Below, in pieces: positions 48,714 through 58,701 of a stretch of DNA of 64,000 nt. The stretch covers positions 1 through 64,000 of the forward strand of contig CAWIFL010000004.1 in NCBI GenBank assembly GCA_963835535.1. The letters run 5' to 3'. Position 1 is the stretch's first letter. Each line of letters opens with the position of its first letter. The notes below the pieces were generated by a model that saw only the letters and a program-made list of their open reading frames with translations, searched no databases and was not told the DNA's origin. The translations under genes were made by a program, and so were the position numbers. This stretch comes from Fen-1245 sp963835535. GTDB taxonomy: Bacteria; Gemmatimonadota; Gemmatimonadetes; Gemmatimonadales; JACORV01.

Positions 48714-51139
48714 TAGCGCCCGGCGGAGGTGGACAGGAGCTCATCCACGGCCCTGGCGTCGTGGCTCCGCAGTGCAATGGCGAGGACCTCCTCCAGCGTT
48801 TCCACCGGATGGAAGGACAGAGACTTCCGTACTTCCTCCGGAAGGTCCTCGAGCTCGGGCTCGTTCTCCTTGGGCAGGATGATCTCGGTGATGCCTGCCC
48901 GCGCCGCGCCGAGCACCTTCTCTTTCAGGCCTCCGATCGGCAGCACGCGGCCGCTGAGCGTGACCTCGCCGGTCATCGCAACGTCGTGTCGAGCGGCACG
49001 CTGGGTCATCGCGCTCACGAGAGCGGTCGCCATCGTCACCCCCGCCGACGGGCCGTCCTTGGGAATGGCCCCCGCCGGGACGTGCACGTGGATCTCGCGG
49101 TCCTTGAGCGCCGCTTCCGGCACGCCCAGCGCGGCGGCGTGGGTCTTGGCGTACGTGAGGGCGGCGCGAGCCGACTCCTTCATCACGTCGCCGAGGTGCC
49201 CGGTCAGCACCAGCTCGCCCTTCCCCGGCATCAGCGACGCCTCGACGAACATGATGTCGCCGCCCGAGGGCGTGTAGTACATCCCGGTGGCGGTGCCGAC
49301 GGCGTCGCTGAGCGCTGCGTGCTCGGGCCGGACCTTGGGCCGCCCCAGCTGCGCGCGCACGTCGCTGTCGGTGACGACGATCTTCTCGCCACCATCCACC
49401 GCCACGCGACGGGCCACCTTCCGGGACAGCCGCCCCAGCTCGCGCTCGAGCTGCCGGACGCCGGCCTCCCGTGTGTAGCCCCCCGTGATTTCGCGGATCG
49501 CGCCGTCCTCGACCACGAGCCGCTCAGGGCTGAGCCCGTTCTCCTTAAGCTGCCGCGGAACCAGGTACTGCTTCGCGATCGCGAGCTTCTCCAGCTCCGT
49601 GTAGCCCGTGAAATCCACCGTCTCCAGGCGGTCGAGCAGCGGCGCCGGGATGTTCTGGAGGAAGTTCGCGGTCGCGATGAAGAGCACCTCCGAAAGATCG
49701 AACGGCACGCCGAGGTAGTGGTCCGTGAACGAGTCGTTCTGCGCCGGATCCAGCACCTCGAGCAGGCCCGCCGCCGGATCGCCCTGGAACGACACGCCCA
49801 GTTTGTCCACCTCGTCCAGCAGGAAGACCGGGTTCTTCGTCCCCGCCTGCTTCATCCCCTGAATGATCCGCCCGGGCATCGCGCCCACGTAGGTGCGCCG
49901 ATGGCCGCGAATGTCGGCCTCATCGCGCGCGCCACCCAGCGAGATCCGGACGTACTTCCGACCCATCGCCCGCGCGATCGATTTCGCGATGGAGGTCTTC
50001 CCGGTTCCGGGCGGCCCCACGAACAGGAGGATGGGTCCCTTCGACAGGACGCGATCGTCCGCCTGGCCCGGGATATCCGCCGCCCCGCCGGCGGGCTCGC
50101 CCTTGGCTTCCTTCTCCCGCAGCTGCCGCACTGCGAGGAACTCCAGGACCCGCTCCTTCACGTCGCGCAGGCCGTAGTGATCCTCCTCCAGCACCTGCTC
50201 TGCGCGCGTCAGGTCGAGGGAATCCTCCGACCGCGTGTTCCAGGGCAGCTCCGCGATCCACTCGAGGTACGTCCGGATGACCTGGGCTTCCATCGAGTCT
50301 TTCGACGTGCGCTCGAGTCGGCCGAGCTCCCGCTCGACTTCCTTCTTCGCCGCTTCCGGCAGCGCGAGCTTGCCGAGCGCATCGCGGAGCGCCGCGAAGT
50401 CACGATCGTCCTCGCTCTCGCCGAGCTCCCGTCGAATCGCCTTGAGCTGCTCGCGCAGGTACATCTCGCGCTGGCGCTCGCCGAGCTCCTCCTGCACCTG
50501 CGACTTGATGTCCTCCTGCGCGTTGATGACCCCGATCTGCCGCTGCACGTGGATCAGCACCCGGCGCAGCCGCTCTTCGACGGCCAGCGTTTCGAGCAGC
50601 GCCTGCCGCTCCAGCGTCTTGATGTCGAGGTAGCCCGCGACGAGATCAGCGAAGCGCCCGGCGTCGGTGACCGACGCCAGCACCTGCTGCACCATCTCCT
50701 CCGGAAGTCCACTCTTCTGGCCCAGCTCGCCGGCGCGCTCCCTGGCCTCCTTGTAGAGCGCCAGGAACGCGGCATCCACCGGTTCGGGGGGCGCCTGGTC
50801 CTCGAGCTCCCTCACCACCGCCTCGAGGTACCCGTCGCGCTCGGCGATGTGTACCGCGCTCGCCCGTCCCTCACCTTGCAGCAACAGTTGCACGCCGGCC
50901 AGACCGCGCTGCATCTGCCCGATCCGAGCCACCGTGCCGATCGAGTACAGGTTCTCGGCGGAGACCTGCTCCGTGTTCTCGCGCTGGGCGACGGCGAAGA
51001 TCAGGCGCCGTTCCGTCTTCAGCGCCGCCTCGATCGCCCGCAGCGTGCCCGGCCGCCCCGCGCTGATGGGCGCGGTCACGCCGGGGAAGAGCACCATCTC
51101 CCGCAGCGGGAGGACCGGCAGACTCATCCGCTCGCTCAT
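48713..51139 (-). CDS. lon: ATP-dependent Lon protease
   Basis: An 808-aa LonA protease. The N-terminal domain (1-210) begins SLPVLPLREMVLFPGVTAPI. The AAA+ module has Walker A VGPPGTGKTSIAKSIARAMGRKY near residue 372, sensor and SLGGARDEADIRGHRRTYVGAMPG, and Walker B NPVFLLDEVDKLG near 428. The C-terminal protease domain holds the catalytic Ser in PKDGPSAGVTMATALVSA near 693 and the Lys in GGLKEKVLGAARAG near 736. ATG 51139 follows an AGGTGG ribosome-binding site; the frame extends upstream without conservation. The gene is convergent with the TetR regulator at 48.1 kb. Confidence 0.95.
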   Translation of the reverse strand: MSERMSLPVLPLREMVLFPGVTAPISAGRPGTLRAIEAALKTERRLIFAVAQRENTEQVSAENLYSIGTVARIGQMQRGLAGVQLLLQGEGRASAVHIAERDGYLEAVVRELEDQAPPEPVDAAFLALYKEARERAGELGQKSGLPEEMVQQVLASVTDAGRFADLVAGYLDIKTLERQALLETLAVEERLRRVLIHVQRQIGVINAQEDIKSQVQEELGERQREMYLREQLKAIRRELGESEDDRDFAALRDALGKLALPEAAKKEVERELGRLERTSKDSMEAQVIRTYLEWIAELPWNTRSEDSLDLTRAEQVLEEDHYGLRDVKERVLEFLAVRQLREKEAKGEPAGGAADIPGQADDRVLSKGPILLFVGPPGTGKTSIAKSIARAMGRKYVRISLGGARDEADIRGHRRTYVGAMPGRIIQGMKQAGTKNPVFLLDEVDKLGVSFQGDPAAGLLEVLDPAQNDSFTDHYLGVPFDLSEVLFIATANFLQNIPAPLLDRLETVDFTGYTELEKLAIAKQYLVPRQLKENGLSPERLVVEDGAIREITGGYTREAGVRQLERELGRLSRKVARRVAVDGGEKIVVTDSDVRAQLGRPKVRPEHAALSDAVGTATGMYYTPSGGDIMFVEASLMPGKGELVLTGHLGDVMKESARAALTYAKTHAAALGVPEAALKDREIHVHVPAGAIPKDGPSAGVTMATALVSAMTQRAARHDVAMTGEVTLSGRVLPIGGLKEKVLGAARAGITEIILPKENEPELEDLPEEVRKSLSFHPVETLEEVLAIALRSHDARAVDELLSTSAGR

Positions 51140-51199
51140 TGCCACCTCATGAAGAGAAATCGTACTGCAGCCTTCACACCACTCCCCATGTCCCCATGT

Positions 51200-51216
51200 T
51201 GGCACCGATCGTGCCA
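51200..51216. promoter_or_regulatory. Palindrome upstream of lon
   Basis: TGGCAC-N5-GTGCCA, perfect 6-bp arms, 61 bp upstream of the lon start; another GTGCCA lies at 51235-51240. It may be an operator for lon. It does not match the CIRCE, HspR or sigma-54 consensus. The rest of the 51140-51346 gap shows no gene. Confidence 0.4.
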
Positions 51217-51346
51217 CGACGAAGTCCCCATTTCGTGCCAATCTGGCAGGCGGGCGAAGGGACTAGTCGGCCGTTGGGGCTCGCCGACGTCTGGAAGCGA
51301 CAATGCCAAGACGCCGATTCGTCGGACGTCTCGCGAGATCACATGG

Positions 51347-51375
51347 TTGCCCTGCCTCTCCGGCGGCGCTAATCT
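51347..51375 (+). promoter_or_regulatory. Putative promoter of the Ser/Thr kinase gene
   Basis: TTGCCC (51347-51352) and TAATCT (51370-51375) are 17 bp apart. Transcription would start near 51382, which favours ATG 51403 over the ATG at 51376 as the kinase start. Confidence 0.45.
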
Positions 51376-51402
51376 ATGCGCGGCAATGGCTGCCCAGTGA
51401 CG

Positions 51403-53301
51403 ATGAACCCGACCGATGGCGACCGCGTCCTGCAGGAGCGGCTCGTCCAGGCCTTCGCGGGCGCCTTCACGATCGAGGCTGAGATCGGGCGGGGCGGGAT
51501 GGGCGTCGTCTTCCGGGCGCACGACGAGAAGCTGAAGCGCACGGTCGCCGTGAAGGTGCTTCCTCCCGAGCTGGCCTACCGGCGCGACATCCGGGCCCGA
51601 TTCGTCCGGGAGGCCGAAACCGCAGCCCGCCTCTCGCATCCGAACATCGTTCCCATCCACGCCGTCGGCGAGGCCAACGACCTCGTGTACTTCGTGATGG
51701 GCTACGTGGACGGCGAGTCGCTGGGGGTGCGGCTCAAGCGACGGGGCCGCCTCTCGCTCGAGGAGTCGCGCCGGATCATGCGCGAGACGTCCGACGCGCT
51801 GGCCGCCGCCCACCAGCAGGGTGTCATTCACCGCGACGTGAAGCCGGACAACATCCTGCTCGAGGGCACGCGCGGGCGGGTGATGGTCACCGACTTCGGG
51901 ATCGCGAAGGCGCTGAGCGCGGAGGGCGGGACGCTCACGGACACCGGCATCGCCATCGGCACGCCGGCCTTCATGAGTCCCGAACAGGCGGCGGGCGAGC
52001 GGGTGATCGACGGCCGCTCAGACCTCTACTCGCTGGGTGTTGTGGCGTACCAGATGCTGACCGGCGAGTTGCCGTTCCAGTCGCCGACCGTCCCCGGGCT
52101 GCTGATGAAGCAGATCAGCACTCCGGCTACGCCGGTCGATCGCCTGCGGCCCGAGACTCCCCGCGAGCTGGCCCAGACCGTCATGCGGTGCCTCGAGAAG
52201 GACCCGGAGGACCGCTGGCCCAGTGCCGACGCGCTCCGCCGCGCACTCGAGACCAACACCTATTCGGCGCCGCCGCCCAAGTCCGGCGTCCGGATGCCCG
52301 CGCAGGCAGGCCCCGCGCGCGGCAATATCGGCGCCCGGCTCGGCGAGGAAGTCCGGCGGAAGGCGCTGGAACGCGCGGACCGCATCTCCTCGAAGGCCGC
52401 CCGGCGCGCCGACAAGATAGAGAGCAGGCTCGACCGCAGGGAGCGTGAGGAGGAGGAGGTCGTACGGCGGGCGGAGGCGGCGGGCGAGCCGGCCATGGTC
52501 GCGCGCTTCCGGCACCGGCTCGCGCGCTACGCGTCCATCATCGGTCCGCTGATGCTGGTCAACGTCCTGTTCGCCGGAGGTGTCGGCCATCCCTGGTTCC
52601 TGTTTCCCGCCGTGTTCATGGGGTGGGGCCTGGCACGGGATTACTCGCGGCTCTGGACCGCGGGTTACTCCTGGAAGGACGTGACGCACCGGCCGCCGGC
52701 CCCCGACGCCCTGGAGGCCAAGGAGTCGCGGGCCTCGCTCTCAGCCCCCGGCCCCGAGGAAATGGGTCCGCACGCGGCGGCGATCGAGCAGGCCCGGAGC
52801 GACCGGGCGGCCATTCTGGCGATGCTGGAGCGGATGCCGAAGTCGGAGCGCAAGCTGCTTCCGGACGTCGCGCCGACGGTAGATCAACTCCTCGAGCGCG
52901 CCACCGATCTCGCTCGCACGCTCTACGCGCTGGAGCGGGATATCGACACCACTGCGTTGGACAAGCTCGAGATGCGCATCACGGCGCTGGAGCAGGAGCC
53001 CGCGTCGGCGGACCGGGATCGGCGGATGGGGCTCCTGGCGCGCCAGCGCCAGACGATGACCGATCTGCTCGCGCGCCGCACGGTACTGGGGTCACAACTG
53101 GAGTCCTGCCTGCTCGCGATGCAGAACGTGAGGTTCGACCTGCTGCGGTTGCGGTCCGCCGGTGTCGCCGAAGCGCTCGGCGATCTGACCCAGGCCACCC
53201 AGCAGGCCCGGGCCCTGTCCCGCGACGTGGACGCAGCGGTCTCAGCCGCGGGCGAGATCCGACGTCTCACCGGCCAGGAGACCCACCCGCCCCAAGGGTG
53301 A
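51403..53301 (+). CDS. Hanks-type serine/threonine protein kinase with membrane anchor
   Basis: A 632-aa kinase. The kinase domain (about residues 20-285) has the glycine loop IGRGGMGVVFRA near 28, Lys in VAVKVLPPE near 50, catalytic HRDVKPDNILL near 143, DFGIAK near 164, the APE-equivalent SPEQAAGE near 192 and DLYSLGVVAYQMLTGELPF near 207. A basic helical linker follows, then a two-span hydrophobic hairpin (about 375-415: IIGPLMLVNVLFAGG, then HPWFLFPAVFMGWGLARDY) resembling the 2TM domain. The C-terminus (about 450-632) is a long coiled coil. ATG 51403 is chosen because the promoter -10 box lies at 51370-51375. The target of the kinase is unknown. Confidence 0.88.
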   Translation: MNPTDGDRVLQERLVQAFAGAFTIEAEIGRGGMGVVFRAHDEKLKRTVAVKVLPPELAYRRDIRARFVREAETAARLSHPNIVPIHAVGEANDLVYFVMGYVDGESLGVRLKRRGRLSLEESRRIMRETSDALAAAHQQGVIHRDVKPDNILLEGTRGRVMVTDFGIAKALSAEGGTLTDTGIAIGTPAFMSPEQAAGERVIDGRSDLYSLGVVAYQMLTGELPFQSPTVPGLLMKQISTPATPVDRLRPETPRELAQTVMRCLEKDPEDRWPSADALRRALETNTYSAPPPKSGVRMPAQAGPARGNIGARLGEEVRRKALERADRISSKAARRADKIESRLDRREREEEEVVRRAEAAGEPAMVARFRHRLARYASIIGPLMLVNVLFAGGVGHPWFLFPAVFMGWGLARDYSRLWTAGYSWKDVTHRPPAPDALEAKESRASLSAPGPEEMGPHAAAIEQARSDRAAILAMLERMPKSERKLLPDVAPTVDQLLERATDLARTLYALERDIDTTALDKLEMRITALEQEPASADRDRRMGLLARQRQTMTDLLARRTVLGSQLESCLLAMQNVRFDLLRLRSAGVAEALGDLTQATQQARALSRDVDAAVSAAGEIRRLTGQETHPPQG

Positions 53302-53319
53302 TCTCACCGGCCGCGGCGC

Positions 53320-56300
53320 TCATCCCGGCCGGGCGCAGCGCCTCACGACGGTCGCGATCTCCCTCACTGTCCAACCGAATCGCGCCAGGTCGGCTCCGAG
53401 GCGGAGCGACTTCTCGCACGTAGCGCCTCCAGGCCGGGAGTTCAAGACCGCACCGGCCCAGAACGCCAGCTGCCAGGCGGGCCGCAACGCCATCGCGCGG
53501 TCGAACAGCGGATCGGCGACGGCCGACGGCGCCCGGTTCGCGAGCGTCGTGAAGACGGCTTCGAGGGCGTCCGGAAATGGGCGCGCGAGCGTCGGACGCA
53601 GCGCCTCGAGCGCCCGCGAGGCTTCCGCTGCGGCCGTCGCGTAGTCCCCGGCGTTCGCGGCAATCTGAGCCAGCACCGCGGACGCTGTGACGGAGTCGCC
53701 GCCCGCCCCGCGCACCCTCGCCAGCAGGAGTTTCGCCTTCGCCGTATCCCGCAGGGCCAGGTCCGTCAGCCCCGACGTCAGCAGCAGATCCGGATCGCCT
53801 TGCCGTCCGGCGAGGGCGAGGTCCAGCTGCACCCGCGCGTCGGCGTAGGCCCGCCGCTCGAAGAGCACCTCGCCCAGAACCCCCTCGCGTTCCGGATCGC
53901 GGGGCGCCAGGGCCAGTGCCGCGCGCGCCGCGGCAAGGGCTGCCGCGTTGGTCGCCGGAAGCGCGCGGGCCAGCGCCTCCTGCCACGCTCCGGGCGCCGG
54001 CGTCCAGTCGACGAGATGCGGCAGCGAGTCTCCGACGGCGCGTTTCAAGCCGATCAGCGAATCGAAGATCGGTCGTGCGATGAACCCGCCGAGCAGCGAG
54101 CGCGCCGCCTGGAACTCGAGGGCCGGGGTGTCGTCGGTGTGCTCGAACGATGCGCCGCCTGCAAACGTCGCGCTGCCGCGCTCACCGACGAGGTAATGAC
54201 CGAGGAGATCGTCGGGGGTCGCGAGTCCCAGCCAGCTCCGCGCCGCCTCGCCCGTCCGCGTCCCGGGAACGAGCAGAATCGAGATCCGATTCCGGTCCCA
54301 CCGGATCGGCGCGTTTGACGCGAGCACCATCAGATCGCTCGCATTGGAGAACCAGATCTCGACGTGCGGGAAGACGGCCCGCACGTTGGCAACCACCACC
54401 GCGGCCGCGCCCGGCGTCACGCGGTACATCTGCAGCCACTGGCAGAAGACGCCGCCGGCCGCGAGCCGCCGCGCGACGACGCGGTAGTAGTCCCGCGTGA
54501 ACAACGACGCCACGCCCGCGATCCACGGATTCGATGGTTCCGACACGATCAGGTCGTAGGGCGTCCTGGCGAGCATCAGCGCGCTGCGCGCGTCGTCCTC
54601 AATCACGTGGACGCGCGGGTCGTCGAGCACGTCGCGGTTGGCGTCCTGGAACCAGCGGCTCGCACGCAGCACCGCGCGCTCGATCTCCGCCACATCGATC
54701 CGGGAAACGCCCGGTACGTCGGCCAGCGTGCGCGTCGTCGTGCCCGAGCCGAACCCCACGACGAAGACGCGCCGCGGCTGAGGCTGCGCCAGCGCGGGGA
54801 GGAGGCCCAGCATGACCTGCGTGTCCATGTCGGCAACGCTCGAGGCATCCACCTTCCCGTTCACCTTGAGCCACGTCTGGTTGCCGTCGCGCCACACCGA
54901 CACCGCAGAGTTAAATCCCTCCTTGAAGTAGAGCTGCTCCGATCCGTAGCCCCGCAGGTACCGGTCGAGGTCCTCCACGTCCATCTGGGTGCGGCCGTAG
55001 ATGGCGGGACCCCGGTCCAGCAAGCGGCTCGACCAGTTGGGCGTAGCAACGGTCACCACGAGCGCCAGGAGTGCGAGCGCCACGGCAATGCGCTCCGCCG
55101 CCCGCGCCTTGTTCTCGCCACGCTCGCGGACGGTCCACGAGGCCAGCGCCACGGCCGCCAGCGCGTTGACCACGACCCCGACGACCAGCGTGCGCTCGCT
55201 TCCGATCAGGTGAATCAGCAGAAAGCCGGTGACGGCCGCCCCGAGGATGCTCCCCAGGGTGTTCGCGAAGTAGGCGCGCCCGACCTCGCGGCCAGTCGCG
55301 CCCGTGCGCTCGGACGCCAACTCCGCGAGCAACGGGAAGCTGAGGCCCATGCCCACCGCGGGCGGTATGACGACAACCGCGACGGCCAGGGCGTGCAGCC
55401 CCATGAGCTCCACCGGCGAGAGGAACGCTACCTGGAGCGTGGCGACGACGTAGACGGGGAGCGCGCGGAAGAACGGAAAGAGGAAGGACGCCAGCAGGGC
55501 GATGGCGCCCTGGATCAGCGCCGCTCGCACCAGCAGCTCACCGGGTGTCCTGCCGCGGCCCATCGCGATCAGGCTTCCCAATCCGATGCCGAGCAGGAAG
55601 CACGCGAGGATCGTCGTGAACGCATACGTCGAGCTGCCGACGACGAGGATCAACGTGCGCGTCCAGGCGATCTCGTACAGCAGCGAGGCAAACGCGGTGA
55701 TCCCGATCAGCCAGGTGGCGAGCCGCCGCGTGGCGGCACCGGGGTCGGGAGTGAACACCGGCTCAGCCGCGGCAACGGGCGCGCCACTCTCCGGCGCCGG
55801 CAGCCGGGAGAGCGCGAGGGCCGCGACTCCGAGCGCCACGTTCACCGCGCCGGTCGCCAGGAGCGACGTGCGCAGGCCCCAGAATTCGATCAACAGGTAG
55901 CCCGCGCCCAGGCACCCGAGCACGCCGCCCACCGTGTTCAGCCCGTAGAACAGCGCCAACTCCCGTCGCAGTTCGCCGCTGCGGTCGCGCGCGAAGGCCC
56001 GGGTCAGCACCGGCAAGGTGCCTCCCATCAGGAAGGTGGGCACGAGCAGGACGACGAAGGCGAAGACGAACTTGATCGCCGTGCCCGCCCACAGCCCCGG
56101 CGCGAGGCCGCGCGCGAGGACCAGGTAGCCCGCGCCGATCCCGCGCATCACCCAGGGCGACAGGAGTCCGAAGACGCCGATCGACAGCTCCAGCACCCCG
56201 TACAGCGCGGCCGGATTCGCATGGCGGTCCGCGCGGCGCCCGAGCACATACGCACCGAGTCCGAGGCCGCCCATATAGGCGGCCACGACCGTCGTCACCG

Positions 56301-56427
56301 AATGGATGGTGGAACCGAAGAATTCGTAGAGCTGCCGGACCCAGACGAGCTCGTAGACGAGCCCGGCCGCGCCTGAAACGACGAAGATGAGCCCGAACAG
56401 CGCATGCCGCGCACGCCGACCGTTCAT
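53320..56427 (-). CDS. Spermidine-synthase-like methyltransferase-fold protein fused to membrane and TPR domains
   Basis: A 1035-aa fusion. Residues ~1-420 contain about twelve to fourteen membrane spans (GLIFVVSGAAGLVYELVWVRQLYEFFGSTIHSV at the start), like the MFS-related part of SpeE fusions. Residues ~480-760 hold a spermidine-synthase-type domain: VFVVGFGSGTTTRTLADVPG near 530, a DIVSEPSNPWIAGVASLFTRDYY-like stretch near 600 and QWLQMYRV near 640. The last ~250 residues are TPR-like helical repeats. Fused MFS/spermidine synthases are widespread but mostly uncharacterised. ATG 56427 overlaps the stop of the E1 gene by one base. Confidence 0.82.
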   Translation of the reverse strand: MNGRRARHALFGLIFVVSGAAGLVYELVWVRQLYEFFGSTIHSVTTVVAAYMGGLGLGAYVLGRRADRHANPAALYGVLELSIGVFGLLSPWVMRGIGAGYLVLARGLAPGLWAGTAIKFVFAFVVLLVPTFLMGGTLPVLTRAFARDRSGELRRELALFYGLNTVGGVLGCLGAGYLLIEFWGLRTSLLATGAVNVALGVAALALSRLPAPESGAPVAAAEPVFTPDPGAATRRLATWLIGITAFASLLYEIAWTRTLILVVGSSTYAFTTILACFLLGIGLGSLIAMGRGRTPGELLVRAALIQGAIALLASFLFPFFRALPVYVVATLQVAFLSPVELMGLHALAVAVVVIPPAVGMGLSFPLLAELASERTGATGREVGRAYFANTLGSILGAAVTGFLLIHLIGSERTLVVGVVVNALAAVALASWTVRERGENKARAAERIAVALALLALVVTVATPNWSSRLLDRGPAIYGRTQMDVEDLDRYLRGYGSEQLYFKEGFNSAVSVWRDGNQTWLKVNGKVDASSVADMDTQVMLGLLPALAQPQPRRVFVVGFGSGTTTRTLADVPGVSRIDVAEIERAVLRASRWFQDANRDVLDDPRVHVIEDDARSALMLARTPYDLIVSEPSNPWIAGVASLFTRDYYRVVARRLAAGGVFCQWLQMYRVTPGAAAVVVANVRAVFPHVEIWFSNASDLMVLASNAPIRWDRNRISILLVPGTRTGEAARSWLGLATPDDLLGHYLVGERGSATFAGGASFEHTDDTPALEFQAARSLLGGFIARPIFDSLIGLKRAVGDSLPHLVDWTPAPGAWQEALARALPATNAAALAAARAALALAPRDPEREGVLGEVLFERRAYADARVQLDLALAGRQGDPDLLLTSGLTDLALRDTAKAKLLLARVRGAGGDSVTASAVLAQIAANAGDYATAAAEASRALEALRPTLARPFPDALEAVFTTLANRAPSAVADPLFDRAMALRPAWQLAFWAGAVLNSRPGGATCEKSLRLGADLARFGWTVREIATVVRRCARPG

Positions 56428-58550
56428 CAGTACTTCGCCAGCTCTCTGATCGCCGCCGCGACGTCGGCGACCTGGGGCAGGATCCGGTCCTCCAGCTGGG
56501 GCGCATAGCCGACGAAGGTGTCGGTCGAGGCCACGCGCCGCACCGGAGCGTCGAGCCAGGCGAACATCTCGTCCCCGATTCGGGCCGCGAGCTCGGCTCC
56601 GTATCCCCAGGATACCGGGTCCTCGTAGGCGACGACGAGGCGATTGGTCTTTTGCACCGAGCGACCGATCGCCTCCCAGTCCACGGGCGAGAGCGAGCGG
56701 AGATCCACGACCTCGACGCTGGCTCCCGTGGCTTCTTCGACTTCCTTCGCCGCCACCAGCGAGCGCTGCACCAGGGCCCCGTACGTCACCACGGTGACGT
56801 CCGTTCCCTCCTTCACGACCTTCGCCTTGCCGAAGGGAATCATGAAATTCGGCCCCGGATACGGAGCCTTGTTGTACGTCTGGCGGTACAGGTGCTTGTG
56901 CTCGAGGAAGATCACGGGGTCGTCACACCGGATCGCCGTGCGGAGCAACCCGTTCGCGTCCAGCGCCGTCGCCGGACACACGACCCGGAGCCCGGGAATG
57001 TGCGTGAACAGCGAGGCCCCGGTCTGCGAGTGGTAGACCGCGCCGCCCTTCAGGTATCCGCCGTAGGTCACCCGCACCACGACGGGCGCGCTGAAGACGC
57101 CGGACGAGCGCCAGCGCATCGTCGCCATCTCGTTGCGCAGCTGCATGTACGCGGGCCAGATGTAGTCGAAGAACTGGATCTCGACCACCGGCTTCAGCCC
57201 GCGCGTCGCCATCCCGACGGCGCGGCCGACGATGTTCGCCTCCGCCAGGGGCGAGTTGAACACCCGATCGGAGCCGAACTTCTTCTGCAGGCCCCACGTG
57301 ACCTTGAAGACCCCGCCCTTGCCCTTGACCTTGTTCAGGTGCTCGGCGCGCGACACGTCGGCCACGTCCTCACCGAACAGCACGATGCGCGGGTCCCGGG
57401 CCATCTCGTCCTTGAGACACGCGTTCAGCAGATCCACCATGGTCGTCGCGTCGCCTGCGAACTGCGGATCGTCCTCCGTGTCGAACCCCTCCGCAGTCGG
57501 ATCGACGTCTTCCGAATACACGTGCAGCAACGCCGTCTCCGGCGCGGGCTGCGGGGAAGCCAGCGCCGCGTCCGCCGCCGCCTCGACGGCCGCCGCCACT
57601 TCCGTCTTGATCGCCTCGATCTCCTCCGCCGTAGCCGTGCCCTCCGCCAGGAGGCGCTCGGGGAAACGGACCACGGGATCCCGGAGCGCATCGACCGCGC
57701 GCTCCTCGGGCGGCCGGTACATCACCTCATCGTCGGACAGTGAATGCGAGTACGGGCGGATGACGTGCGCGTGCACCAGCGCGGGACCCTTGCGGCTCCG
57801 ACAGTGCGCGGCCGCGCGCGCCAGCACCTCGTACGAGGCGATCGGATCGCAGCCGTCCACCTCTTCGACGAGCAGCCCGGGGAAGGTGGACACGAGTTTG
57901 GAGATGGAGCCGCCCGCCGTCTGCACCTCGACGGGCACCGAGATGGCGTAGCCGTTGTCCTCGACGAGGAAGAGCACCGGGAGCCTGAGGTTCGAGGCCG
58001 AGTTGAGCGCCTCCCAGAACTCGCCCTCGCTGGTCGTGCCGTCGCCGATCGAGCAGTAGACGACCTCGTCACGGCGCATCCGCTCGTTCCGGTCGGGGAT
58101 CGCCTCGATCCTGCCGTACCGGAACCCGGCCTCGGCGCAGCCCACCGCTTGCAGGCATTGCGTGCCCGTCGGGCTCGACTGGCTGACGATGTTGAGCCGC
58201 TTGTGGCCCCAGTGGGACGGCATCTGCCGCCCGCCGGAATTCGGGTCGGCGGCGGCGCCCACGGCCGAGAGCAGCATCTCCGTCGGCGTCATGCCGAGGG
58301 TCAGACAGAGCGCCCGGTCGCGGTAGTACGGATAGAACCAGTCGTGCCCGGCTTTCAGCACCATCCCGGCGGCGACCAGCACGGCCTCGTGGCCCGCCCC
58401 GGAGATCTGGAAGAAGATGCGGTTCTGCCGCTTCAGCTGGATCTCCTTGTCGTCCAGCCTGCGCGACAGCAGCATCAGTCGGTAGACATCCAGCAGGTTC
58501 GCCTTGGCGAGGGGCCGGGCGCCAGACTCGGCTTTCGTACGGGTGGCCAT
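56427..58550 (-). CDS. Branched-chain alpha-keto acid dehydrogenase E1, fused alpha and beta subunits
   Basis: A 707-aa thiamine-diphosphate enzyme in which the alpha (about residues 1-330) and beta (about 370-707) chains are fused. Alpha-part motifs: YYRDRALCLTLGMTP near 78, the TPP motif GDGTTSEGEFWEALN-x-ASNLRLPVLFLVEDN near 180-210. Beta-part motifs: VLFGEDVADVSRAEHLN-like stretch near 400, SPLAEANIVGRAVGMATRG near 440, and the DLRSLSPVDWEAI near 620. It decarboxylates 2-oxo acids for the E2 lipoyl core; no E2 or E3 gene is adjacent. ATG 58550 is the first plausible start; the extra upstream frame is not conserved. Co-transcribed with the following fusion protein. Confidence 0.9.
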   Translation of the reverse strand: MATRTKAESGARPLAKANLLDVYRLMLLSRRLDDKEIQLKRQNRIFFQISGAGHEAVLVAAGMVLKAGHDWFYPYYRDRALCLTLGMTPTEMLLSAVGAAADPNSGGRQMPSHWGHKRLNIVSQSSPTGTQCLQAVGCAEAGFRYGRIEAIPDRNERMRRDEVVYCSIGDGTTSEGEFWEALNSASNLRLPVLFLVEDNGYAISVPVEVQTAGGSISKLVSTFPGLLVEEVDGCDPIASYEVLARAAAHCRSRKGPALVHAHVIRPYSHSLSDDEVMYRPPEERAVDALRDPVVRFPERLLAEGTATAEEIEAIKTEVAAAVEAAADAALASPQPAPETALLHVYSEDVDPTAEGFDTEDDPQFAGDATTMVDLLNACLKDEMARDPRIVLFGEDVADVSRAEHLNKVKGKGGVFKVTWGLQKKFGSDRVFNSPLAEANIVGRAVGMATRGLKPVVEIQFFDYIWPAYMQLRNEMATMRWRSSGVFSAPVVVRVTYGGYLKGGAVYHSQTGASLFTHIPGLRVVCPATALDANGLLRTAIRCDDPVIFLEHKHLYRQTYNKAPYPGPNFMIPFGKAKVVKEGTDVTVVTYGALVQRSLVAAKEVEEATGASVEVVDLRSLSPVDWEAIGRSVQKTNRLVVAYEDPVSWGYGAELAARIGDEMFAWLDAPVRRVASTDTFVGYAPQLEDRILPQVADVAAAIRELAKY

Positions 58551-58701
58551 GAACGACCCAAGATAGCGGTCCGGGGTATCCCGCTCAACGAGGCAGGGTG
58601 CCCGGCCCTGGCGCTTCGGCCGGGCGCCCGGCGTCACTCTCTCGCGTCATGGCGGCGGCCCGGCTACCTTCTTCCTGACTCCCCAGCCCACGAAGGCGAC
58701 G

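Noticed and set aside
51181..51250. Sigma-54 or CIRCE-type promoter before lon
   Set aside because: TGGCAC is not followed by TTGC at the right spacing, and the CIRCE arms do not match; kept only as an unassigned palindrome.
48761..51400. 879-codon open frame opposite lon
   Set aside because: Antisense shadow of the conserved Lon protease.
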